Shown here: one piece after another, positions 8,679 to 15,246 of the stretch
Numbering within the stretch: position 1 is the stretch's first letter
How the letters are laid out: every line of letters begins with the position of its first letter
Origin: Actinacidiphila yeochonensis CN732
GTDB taxonomy: Bacteria > Actinomycetota > Actinomycetes > Streptomycetales > Streptomycetaceae
Length of the DNA stretch: 64,000 bases
Direction of reading: 5' to 3'
Assembly (NCBI RefSeq): GCF_000745345.1
Contig: NZ_JQNR01000003.1
Location: 1,178,001 to 1,242,000, forward strand
Made by a program: the position numbers and the translations under genes
The notes under the pieces: generated by a model
The model's database searches: none
The model's input: only the letters and a program-made list of their open reading frames with translations
What the model was told of the DNA's origin: nothing

Positions 8679-9034
8679 CCGGCAAGCGTAAGGGGCGAAC
8701 CGGGCCGTGGCCCCTGGCCGGAGCCCGGTCGGCGGTGGTCCGCTGGTCCTACTCCGCACGTCCGGGGTGCGCGGGGCGGCGTCCGGGGCGGGGGGAGGCC
8801 GCACCGTGCGCGGGCGTCCGCGGGAGGCCACCGGCGGTCGGAAGCGGACGGACGGGAGGGAACGGGGGGACGGGGCATCCATGCCCACGCGAGGAGGCCC
8901 GGGCGCGGGTGCCCGGGCGCGGGTGCCCTTTTGTGAACGGAGCATGGCGGTCCTGTTGCCCACCGTGGCTTCCCGCCCGGACCCGTTGACCCGCCGGCCC
9001 GCACACGGCATCGTCGTCCGTGCGAGAACAGCAC
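8679..9034. other. Intergenic region between MFS gene and tRNA-Cys
   Basis: About 350 nt with no convincing gene. It carries the presumed MFS promoter on the minus strand and the tRNA-Cys promoter region on the plus strand, plus a short repeat of GGGCGCGGGTGCCC-like sequence near 8910. Confidence 0.5.
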
Positions 9035-9109
9035 GGCCGCGTGCCCGAGTGGCTTAGGGACTCGTCTGCAAAGCGAGATACACCGGTTCGAATCCGGTCG
9101 CGGCCTCCA
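9035..9109 (+). tRNA. tRNA-Cys (GCA), CCA encoded
   Basis: Acceptor arms GGCCGCG (9035-9041) and CGCGGCC (9099-9105) pair perfectly. Discriminator U at 9106 is the tRNA-Cys identity base and CCA (9107-9109) is encoded. The anticodon loop CTGCAAA carries GCA. The T arm CCGGTTCGAATCCGG is canonical. D stem CCC/GGG encloses the loop GAGTGGCTTAG. It stands alone between an MFS gene and the zinc-ribbon gene. Confidence 0.95.
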
Positions 9110-9231
9110 GACAACCTGCGACGATCCTCGTCGGCCTCGTCCGCCTCGTCGGCCTTCAGCTGGCTCCGGACCTCCACGCCCAGCGCTGCCCGGAGCTGAC
9201 CGCCGCCCCGCCAGCCCGCCGCCCCGCCGCC

Positions 9232-10353
9232 TCAGCGGAGCTGGACCACCGCGACGACCGCGGCCACCACGGCGAGCAGGACGACGACGGCCGCGGTGAT
9301 CTTCACCCCGCTGTAGGGGCGCTTGCCGACCACCTCGCCGGTACGGGCGTTCAGCATGACCTGCCAGGGCTTGCCGGCGTGCAGGTAGGTGAGGAACCAG
9401 ACGGGGAGCAGCAGGAGTTTGAAGGTGACCTGGTCGTACTGGGTGGCGACGGAGTGGACGCGCTGCTCGTCGCCGCCGATGTCCTGGCGGCAGTCGGCTT
9501 CGATGGCCACGGCCATCCGCTGCTTCGCGGTCTCCAGCCCGTCCTCGGGCTCCACGTCGTAGCGGACGGTCTGGAACCCGGCCAGGTACTCGGGCTGGAA
9601 GGGGCGGGCCTCGTCCAGCGGCCAGGGGGTGAGCTTGTCGAGGCGCTTGGTGTCCACGTGGACGGTGCCGGCGACCAGGACGTCGTCGAAGTCCCGGGCG
9701 ACCGTGCCGGAGACGTTGTACCAGCGGGTGTGCCGCACCTGCACCTCCTCGCCGTCCCGCGTCTCGGTCGTGTAGTAGTGCTCGCCGCGCGCGCCCCGGT
9801 ACGACGAGACGGTGGCGGAGTCGTACGTCCAGTGCGGCAGGTAGCTGCCCTTGAACGTCTCGGCCTCGGTGACCTTCTTCAGGCTGGAGGGCGCGAACCA
9901 GCGCGAGGAGGTCCACTCGCGCAGCCGCTCGCGGGCCGCGGCGCGGTCGAGTCCGAACGGGACGACCCCCTCGGGTACCACCCGCTCGGTCAGTTCGGGG
10001 TCGGCGACCAGCGCCGTGGCGCAGAACTGGCAGCGGGCGGAGAGGTCGTCGGTCTCGGTGCGGGCACCGCAGCCGGGGCAGACGAAGGCGCGGGCGGCGC
10101 CGAGGACGGCCGCGCGCGGCTTGTCCGGGAGCGTCAGCAGCTCCGCTATCGGGTGCTCGCGGACCTCGCGGGCCACCGCCGCCACGGCCTGCTCGTGGCC
10201 GCAGTACGGGCACTTGAGCGTGCTCGTACCCGGCTTGAACTCCACGCTGGCGCCGCATGCCTCGCAGGGGTACGACTGCCCGGCGACCAGGTGGCCGCTC
10301 TCCGGCCCCGCCGTGCCCGCTGCCTCCGACGCCGTCAGCTCGTCGCCGCTCAT
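9232..10353 (-). CDS. Double zinc-ribbon, C-terminally membrane-anchored protein
   Basis: 373 residues. Two zinc ribbons near the N-terminus: CEACGASVEFKPGTSTLKC followed by PYC, then CPGCGA...CQFC. A middle domain of about 200 residues contains SYLPHWTYDSATVSSYRGAR and SGTVARDFDDVLVAGTVHVD. It ends in a single TM segment (VVVLLAVVAAVVAVVQL). Such proteins are often called helicase/PriA-like only because of the ribbon; no helicase motif is present. ATG at 10353 follows GGGGAGCAGGGG. It lies 124 nt downstream of the SPFH gene on the same strand and likely acts with it at the membrane. Confidence 0.75.
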   Translation of the reverse strand: MSGDELTASEAAGTAGPESGHLVAGQSYPCEACGASVEFKPGTSTLKCPYCGHEQAVAAVAREVREHPIAELLTLPDKPRAAVLGAARAFVCPGCGARTETDDLSARCQFCATALVADPELTERVVPEGVVPFGLDRAAARERLREWTSSRWFAPSSLKKVTEAETFKGSYLPHWTYDSATVSSYRGARGEHYYTTETRDGEEVQVRHTRWYNVSGTVARDFDDVLVAGTVHVDTKRLDKLTPWPLDEARPFQPEYLAGFQTVRYDVEPEDGLETAKQRMAVAIEADCRQDIGGDEQRVHSVATQYDQVTFKLLLLPVWFLTYLHAGKPWQVMLNARTGEVVGKRPYSGVKITAAVVVLLAVVAAVVAVVQLR

Positions 10354-10477
10354 CCCCTGCTCCCCACCCTCGTGTCCGTGCCTGCCCTCGCCTGGCCTGC
10401 CCTGCCCTGGCTTTGCCGTGTCCGGTCTCGCCTTGCCGTACCGCCCGGTCTGTGCCGGGCCCGCTCCCGGTCCCCGC

Positions 10478-11662
10478 TCAGCCCTGCGGCGGAAGCGGCG
10501 GAAGGGGCGGCGGCACCGCGCCGAACAGGCCGCCCAGCTCGGGCACCTGGCCCGCCGCCAGCCAGCCGGCCAGGCCGTCCTTCCACACCAGCGTCTCGCG
10601 GGTGAGGGCGCCGGTGCCGACCTGCTGGGCGAGCGCGGCCAGGTCGTACGGCCCCTGCTGGACGCCGCCCGCGCCGGTGAACCACTGCGCCTGCTGCGGC
10701 AGCGGCGGCGGTACGGCGGCGGCCGGGGCGGGGGCCGCTTGGGGCTGGAACTGCTGCTGGCCCGGCTGTGGGAACTGCTGCTGGACGGGCTGCTGGAACT
10801 GCTGCGGCTGCGGGGCCAGGCTCGCGGCGATCCGCTGCCCCATGGCCATGCCGACGCCGAGGCCGACGCCCTCACCCCCGCCGCCGGGGTTGCGGGCCGC
10901 GTCACCGATCGCGTTGGCCGCCTGGAAGCGCGTGTACTGGTCGAGGTCGCCGGCGATGCCCATCCGCGAGCGGGCGTCGATGGCCTGCTCGACCTCCGGC
11001 GGCAGCGAGATGTTCTCGATCACGAACCGGGGCAGGACGATGCCGACCGGCTCCAGCTCCTTGCTGAGCGCGGCGGCCAGCTGCGTGCCCAGCGCGTCCT
11101 GCCGGGTGGCGAGGTCGAGCATCGGCACCCCGGAGGTCGCCAGCGCCGTCGCGAGCTTGCCGACGACCATCTGCCGCAGGTACTCCTGCACCTCCTCGGT
11201 GCGGAACTGCGGGTCGGTGCCGGCCAGTTCGCGCAGCAGCGCGGCCGGGTCGACGACCTTCGCGGCGAACGCGCCGAAGGCCCGCAGCCGGACCATGCCG
11301 AACTCCGGGTCCCGGACGATGACCGGGTTGGCCGTCCCCCACTTCATGTCGGTGAACTGCCGGGTGGTGACGAAGTAGACCTCGGCCTTGAACGGCGAGT
11401 CGAAGCCGTACTTCCAGCCCTTGAGGGTGGACAGCAGCGGCATGTTCTGCGTCTGGAGGGTGTAGGTGCCGGGCGTGAACACGTCCGCGATCTGGCCCTC
11501 GTTGACGAACACCGCCGTCTGGGACTCGCGGACGACGAGCTTGGCGCCCATCTTGATCTCGTTGTCGTGGCGCGGGAACCGCCACACGATGGTGTCGCGG
11601 CTGTCGTCCGTCCACTCGACGATGTCGACGAACTCGCCGCGGATCGCGTCGAAGAGTCCCAC
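10478..11662 (-). CDS. SPFH-domain protein with C-terminal GYF_2-like domain
   Basis: 394 residues. Residues about 20-230 form an SPFH/band-7-like domain of the virion-core YdjI type (AVFVNEGQIADVFTPGTYTL; LELATRQ-like LDLATRQDALGTQLAAALSK; VIENISLPPEVEQAIDARSR). A Gly-rich segment and a Gln/Pro-rich linker follow, then a GYF_2-like domain (GVQQGPYDLAALAQQVGTGA...LVWKDGLAGWLAAG). GTG at 11662 has GGAAGGACGGGGG upstream. The family forms membrane-associated scaffolds. The GYF_2 module usually binds proline-rich peptides. Paired with the zinc-ribbon protein downstream. Confidence 0.85.
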   Translation of the reverse strand: MGLFDAIRGEFVDIVEWTDDSRDTIVWRFPRHDNEIKMGAKLVVRESQTAVFVNEGQIADVFTPGTYTLQTQNMPLLSTLKGWKYGFDSPFKAEVYFVTTRQFTDMKWGTANPVIVRDPEFGMVRLRAFGAFAAKVVDPAALLRELAGTDPQFRTEEVQEYLRQMVVGKLATALATSGVPMLDLATRQDALGTQLAAALSKELEPVGIVLPRFVIENISLPPEVEQAIDARSRMGIAGDLDQYTRFQAANAIGDAARNPGGGGEGVGLGVGMAMGQRIAASLAPQPQQFQQPVQQQFPQPGQQQFQPQAAPAPAAAVPPPLPQQAQWFTGAGGVQQGPYDLAALAQQVGTGALTRETLVWKDGLAGWLAAGQVPELGGLFGAVPPPLPPLPPQG

Positions 11663-11800
11663 GTCCCCCGTCCTTCCCGCGCGCCACGGCCGGCGCGCGC
11701 TCCTTGCCGTCCTCGTCCCGCCCCGGCGCTCGGAACGCCTGGACCAGCGCACTCTACCGCCGCGCGCGCCACCGCCCATGACGCCGACGCCACCCGGGCC

Positions 11801-11880
11801 GGTTCCCCGCCCGCTCCCCGGAGGACTCCGCCCGGTTCCCCGCCCGCTCCCCGGAGGACTCCGCCCGGTTCCCCGCCCGC
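11801..11880. repeat. 33-nt tandem repeat, 2.4 copies
   Basis: Two identical 33-nt units (11801-11833 and 11834-11866) start GGTTCCCCGCCCGCTCCCCG, followed by a 14-nt partial third (11867-11880). It lies between the divergent SPFH and CMD genes, upstream of both. It may be a slippage array inside a promoter region. Confidence 0.8.
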
Positions 11881-11955
11881 GTCCGGGAAGTGGCCCACGA
11901 AAGCCGGTCCCGAGTGGGCCACCCGCGCGCGCGGAACGGGCCGTAGCGTCGGGGT

Positions 11956-12414
11956 ATGACGCAACGCGGCACGTACTCGAAACAGGCGCCGGACATGTTC
12001 CAGGCGATGCGGGACTTCAGCAGGGCCGCCGCCCAGGGGCTGGACCCGACAGTGGCGGAGCTGGTGAAGATCCGCGCCTCGCAGCTCAACAAGTGTGCCT
12101 TCTGCCTGGACATGCACGTCCGCGACGCCCGCAAGGCCGGGGAGGCCGACGAGCGGCTCTTCCTGCTGGACGCCTGGCAGGAGACCGACGGCGTCTACAC
12201 CGCCAGGGAGCGGGCGGCGCTGGGCCTCACCGAGGCGATGACGCTGCTCACCGGGGGCCCTGCGGGCAGCTTCGTGCCCGACGCGGTGTGGCAGGAGGCG
12301 GCCGGGCACTTCGACGAGGACGAACTCGCCCGCCTGGTGGGCACGATCACCGCCATCAACGCCTGGAACCGGCTCAACGTCGCCTACCGCGTCGCGCCCG
12401 GCAGGCTCGTGTGA
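11956..12414 (+). CDS. Carboxymuconolactone decarboxylase/AhpD-family protein
   Basis: 152 residues, all-helical CMD fold. The redox motif CAFCLDMHVRDA (CxxC plus the downstream His, about residues 51-62) is the AhpD-type active site that cycles disulfides and supports peroxide or alkylhydroperoxide reduction. GLTEAMTLLTGG and NRLNVAYRVAPG match the family C-terminus. ATG at 11956; TAGCGTCGGGGT lies just upstream without a strong ribosome binding site. The stop overlaps the start of the PEP-mutase-like gene (GTGA), so the two are coupled. Confidence 0.88.
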   Translation: MTQRGTYSKQAPDMFQAMRDFSRAAAQGLDPTVAELVKIRASQLNKCAFCLDMHVRDARKAGEADERLFLLDAWQETDGVYTARERAALGLTEAMTLLTGGPAGSFVPDAVWQEAAGHFDEDELARLVGTITAINAWNRLNVAYRVAPGRLV

Positions 12415-13136
12415 GCCGGGGGGCGGCGCTGCGCGCGCTGCACCACGGGCGGGCGGCGGGCGACCCGCTGGTGCTGCCGGGGCCGTGGGACGCCGCCAGC
12501 GCCCGGGTCTTCGCCGAGGCGGGCTTCCCGGCGCTGGCCACGCCGAGCGAGGGCGTCTCCGCGGCCCTCGGGTACGCCGACGGGCAGCACACGCCCGTGG
12601 AGGAGATGTTCGCTGCGGTGGCCCGCGTCGTCCGCGCCGTGGACGTACCGGTGACCGCCGACGTCGAGGCGGGCTACGGGCTGCCGGCGAAGGAGCTGGC
12701 CGAGCGGCTGCTGGAGATCGGCGCCGCCGGCTGCAACCTGGAGGACTCCGACCCGGCGACGCGGCGGCTGCGCGACCCCGGCGAGCAGGCCGACTACCTG
12801 GCGGCGGTGCGGGAGGCGGCCGGCGACGCGCTGGTCGTCAACGCGCGGATCGACACCTTCCTGCGCGGCGACCGGACCCTCGCCGCCGCCGTGGCACGCG
12901 GCCGCCGCTACGCCGAGGCCGGCGCGGACTGCCTGTACCCGATCACGGCACCGCCCGAACTGCTCGCCGACCTCGCCGAGGCCACCGGCCTGCCCGTCAA
13001 CGCCCTGTGCAGGCCGGGCGGCCCGTCCCCCCGCGAGCTGGGCGGCTTCGGCGCCACCCGGGTCACCTTCGGCGGCGGCCTGCACCACCAGGCCCTGGAC
13101 GCGGTACGGGAGATGGCCCGCGGCCTGCTGGCGTAG
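12411..13136 (+). CDS. Isocitrate lyase/PEP mutase superfamily protein
   Basis: 241 residues, TIM-barrel phosphoenolpyruvate mutase/ICL-like enzyme of the short bacterial type. Motifs: PGPWDAASARVFAEAGFPAL near the N-terminus, the metal-binding TADVEAGYG, and CNLEDSDP. The signature KKCGH loop of true isocitrate lyase is absent, so C-C or P-C bond chemistry on an oxaloacetate-like substrate is likely but unspecified. The GTG start at 12411 overlaps the preceding TGA by 4 nt. Usual length for the family is 250-290, so it is slightly short but intact-looking. Confidence 0.85.
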   Translation: MSRGAALRALHHGRAAGDPLVLPGPWDAASARVFAEAGFPALATPSEGVSAALGYADGQHTPVEEMFAAVARVVRAVDVPVTADVEAGYGLPAKELAERLLEIGAAGCNLEDSDPATRRLRDPGEQADYLAAVREAAGDALVVNARIDTFLRGDRTLAAAVARGRRYAEAGADCLYPITAPPELLADLAEATGLPVNALCRPGGPSPRELGGFGATRVTFGGGLHHQALDAVREMARGLLA

Positions 13137-13146
13137 CGCGGCGGGA

Positions 13147-13488
13147 TCAGGTCGGGCGCGCGCTGCCACGCGGCCCCTCGGCAGCGCGCGCCCGGCCCGT
13201 CAGGCGGTGGGTCTCCTCGGCGCGGCCCCAGGACAGCGTGACGCCCGCTCCCCCGTGCCCGTAGTTGTGGACGATCAGCGTGCCGTCCTCCCGCCGCGCC
13301 GCCTCCGCGCGGACCGCGGATCGGGTCGGTCGGACGCCGATCCGGTGCTCCAGGACCCGGACCTGGGCGAGGCGGGGTTCCACCTCGGCGCAGCGGGCGA
13401 TCTGCTCGGCGATCACGCGCACCGAAGCACCGGCCTCGGCCAGGGAAGCGACGGCCTTTCGCGCCTCCGTCCGCCTTCTGCTGGGCAC
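13147..13488 (-). pseudogene. C-terminal remnant of a D-amino-acid oxidase (DAO)
   Basis: Only the last 100 or so residues of an FAD-dependent D-amino-acid oxidase remain. RVLEHRIGVRPTRSAVRAEA and LIVHNYGHGGAGVTLSWGRA are the classic C-terminal DAO signature. The N-terminal FAD-binding fold (GxGxxG) and substrate half, about 200 residues, are missing; the upstream sequence shows no matching frame. The junction lies about where the MarR/SDR patch begins, which suggests deletion or insertion removed the 5' part. Confidence 0.75.
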
Positions 13489-13662
13489 GCCCCGAAGCGT
13501 GCGAGTTCGCGGGTTCCCGTGCGCGGTGTGGCGTGAACCCGAGCGAGGGCCCCGCTCTGGTGTCGACGAGCGCGCGGGTTCCGGCTCGCGCTCGGCCGAC
13601 TCACCTGATGATCTGGGGAGTCCTCGCCCCGCGGCTGGCCCGCGATCGGGACGACGCTTCGT

Positions 13663-14145
13663 TCACGGGGTGGCCTTCGTGGGCGGCGTCCAGCCGTCTT
13701 CCGCGCGGATGGCCGTGGTGATACGTCGACTGATATCGCGCAATTGCCGCGTCTGGGCTGTGGTCAGGGAATCGAAGACCAGCCGGTTGACGGTGGCCAT
13801 GTGCCCGGGGGTTGCTTGCTCCACTTTGCGCTCGCCGGCGTCGGTGAGGGTGGCGAGGGTGAAGCGACCGTCGGTCGGGTCGGGTGCCCGGCGGATCCAG
13901 TCCTTCGCCTCAAGGCGGGCCACCGCGCGCGAGAGGCGGGACAGGGAGCTGTTGGAGTAGCCGGCCAGGGTGCTCATCCGCAGGGTGCGGTCATCAGCGT
14001 TGGCGAGCGCGAACATCACGCCGTATTCGAAGTGCGTGAGTGCGGCGTCCCGCTGCAACTGCGCGTCAAGGGCGGTCGGTAGCCATTCCAGGACGGTGGC
14101 CAGGGCCGACCAGGTTTCGAGGTCGTCGCCGCTGAGTCGTGACAT
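13663..14145 (-). CDS. MarR-family transcriptional regulator
   Basis: 160 residues with the MarR winged helix: LTHFEYGVMFALANADDRTL, MSTLAGYSNSSLSRLSRAVA (recognition helix), then the wing WIRRAPDPTDGRFTLATLTD. C-terminal dimerisation helices follow (VNRLVFDSLTTAQTRQLRDI). The ATG at 14145 is divergent from an SDR gene. The 109-nt gap carries two near-identical operator-like palindromes and face-to-face promoters, so it almost certainly represses itself and the SDR. Codon usage is less GC-biased than neighbours, suggesting acquisition. Confidence 0.92.
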   Translation of the reverse strand: MSRLSGDDLETWSALATVLEWLPTALDAQLQRDAALTHFEYGVMFALANADDRTLRMSTLAGYSNSSLSRLSRAVARLEAKDWIRRAPDPTDGRFTLATLTDAGERKVEQATPGHMATVNRLVFDSLTTAQTRQLRDISRRITTAIRAEDGWTPPTKATP

Positions 14146-14164
14146 GGCCCCACCCTATCCCTCA

Positions 14165-14184
14165 TGACTTGACCAGGAAAGTCA
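14165..14184. promoter_or_regulatory. MarR-type operator, box 1
   Basis: A 20-nt palindrome TGACTT-N8-AAGTCA, with core GACCAGGA. It overlaps the -35 box of the SDR promoter and the predicted start site of the MarR transcript. It is nearly identical to box 2, with centres 33 nt apart (about three helical turns). Confidence 0.7.
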
Positions 14185-14196
14185 GCCCGGTATATT
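14169..14196 (+). promoter_or_regulatory. Sigma-70-type promoter of the SDR gene
   Basis: -35 TTGACC (14169-14174), 16-nt spacer, -10 TATATT (14191-14196). The predicted start is near 14203, giving a leader of about 50 nt before the ATG at 14255. It is unusually close to consensus for this GC background. Confidence 0.7.
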
Positions 14197-14218
14197 TTCA
14201 CTTGCCCAGGAAAGTCAA
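14189..14218 (-). promoter_or_regulatory. Sigma-70-type promoter of the marR gene
   Basis: On the minus strand, -35 TTGACT (14218-14213), 18-nt spacer, -10 TATACC (14194-14189). The predicted start is near 14183, about 38 nt before the marR ATG. It overlaps the divergent SDR promoter so both share the same AT-rich core. Confidence 0.65.
14198..14217. promoter_or_regulatory. MarR-type operator, box 2
   Basis: A 20-nt copy of box 1, TCACTT-N8-AAGTCA, with core GCCCAGGA. It overlaps the -35 of the marR promoter and the predicted start site of the SDR transcript. The placement mirrors box 1, so one regulator would shut both promoters. Confidence 0.7.
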
Positions 14219-14254
14219 GGAAGCCGGTTCGGCATCACAGGAACGAGTGGATTC

Positions 14255-15046
14255 ATGGACCTGCGGCTGAAAGACAAGACCGCCTTCGTCAGCGGTTCGA
14301 CCCAAGGCATCGGCTTCGCCGTCGCGCGTGCACTGCTCGGCGAGGGCGCCGCAGTGGTTGTCAACGGACGCAGCGAGACCGGCGTCCAGGACGCCGTGAG
14401 ACGGCTCCGTGCCGACGTCCCGGACGCGGATGTCTCCGGACTGGTTGCCGACTTCGCCGATCCCGCTCAGGTCCAGGACCTGCTGGGATCACTGGGCGAT
14501 CTCGACATCCTCGTCAACAACGTCGGCCTCTTCGGCCTTGACCGCTTCGAGGATGTCTCCGACGACGAGTGGCAGCGCTACTTCGACGTCAATGTCATGA
14601 GCGGTGTCCGACTCTCGCGCCACGTCCTGTCGGGCATGGTCGACAGGAACTGGGGCCGCATCATCTTCATCAGCAGCGAATCGGGCGTGAACATCCCCGC
14701 CGACATGGTGCACTACGGGGTGACGAAGGCAGCGATGCTCGCCCTCGGCAACGGTCTCTCCAAGCTCACACGCGGCACTGCGGTCACCGTCAACACGATC
14801 CTCGGCGGACCCACCTACTCGGACGGCGTCGCGGACGCGGTCGCCGGCATCGCCCAGGCCCGAAACGTACCGGCCGACGAGATGAAGGCCGCGATCATCG
14901 GCGCCAACCAGACCACGCTCCTGCAACGCTTCATCGAACCGTCCGAGATCGCGCAGCTCGCGCTCTACCTGGCCAGTCCGTTGTCGGCAGCCACCAACGG
15001 TGCCGCGGTTCGAGCCGACGGGGGTGTTCTGACGGCAATGGTCTAG
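14255..15046 (+). CDS. SDR-family oxidoreductase
   Basis: 263 residues, a classical short-chain dehydrogenase. Nucleotide-binding motif SGSTQGIG (residues 14-21), NNVG near 89, catalytic Ser in IIFISSESGV, and the Tyr-Lys pair in HYGVTKAA (YxxxK). The C-terminal segment LALYLASPLSAATNGAAVRA matches the family. Prefers NAD(P)H; the substrate is unknown. It is controlled by the divergent MarR repressor through two operators. Related MarR-SDR pairs respond to aromatic or reactive compounds. Confidence 0.92.
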   Translation: MDLRLKDKTAFVSGSTQGIGFAVARALLGEGAAVVVNGRSETGVQDAVRRLRADVPDADVSGLVADFADPAQVQDLLGSLGDLDILVNNVGLFGLDRFEDVSDDEWQRYFDVNVMSGVRLSRHVLSGMVDRNWGRIIFISSESGVNIPADMVHYGVTKAAMLALGNGLSKLTRGTAVTVNTILGGPTYSDGVADAVAGIAQARNVPADEMKAAIIGANQTTLLQRFIEPSEIAQLALYLASPLSAATNGAAVRADGGVLTAMV

Positions 15047-15062
15047 CCGGCCCGTTCTCTTT

Positions 15063-15206
15063 GGATCACCCCGGCTCGCCGCCGCCGAGGCGGAACCGCT
15101 CGCCGACCTCGCCGAAAGCGACGCCCACCAGCTGCGCACCCTGCTCGCCCGCGTTGCGCGGACCGCGCACAGCTCATCGGCCACCCCCGCGGAATCCGAC
15201 TGCTGA
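15063..15206 (+). pseudogene. Remnant of a MarR-like C-terminal helix
   Basis: An open stretch without a start, ending at TGA 15204-15206, reads RLAAAEAEPLADLAESDAHQ followed by LRTLLARVARTAHSS. This looks like the last helix of a MarR-type regulator (the usual AEPLA..L...D...LR.LLARVA pattern). No N-terminal part precedes it. It sits directly after the SDR gene and supports the idea that the MarR/SDR patch interrupted older genes. The identification is tentative. Confidence 0.4.
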
Positions 15207-15246
15207 TCCACCCGCCACAGTGGCGCCCCCGGCCCCGCCCGGGGGG

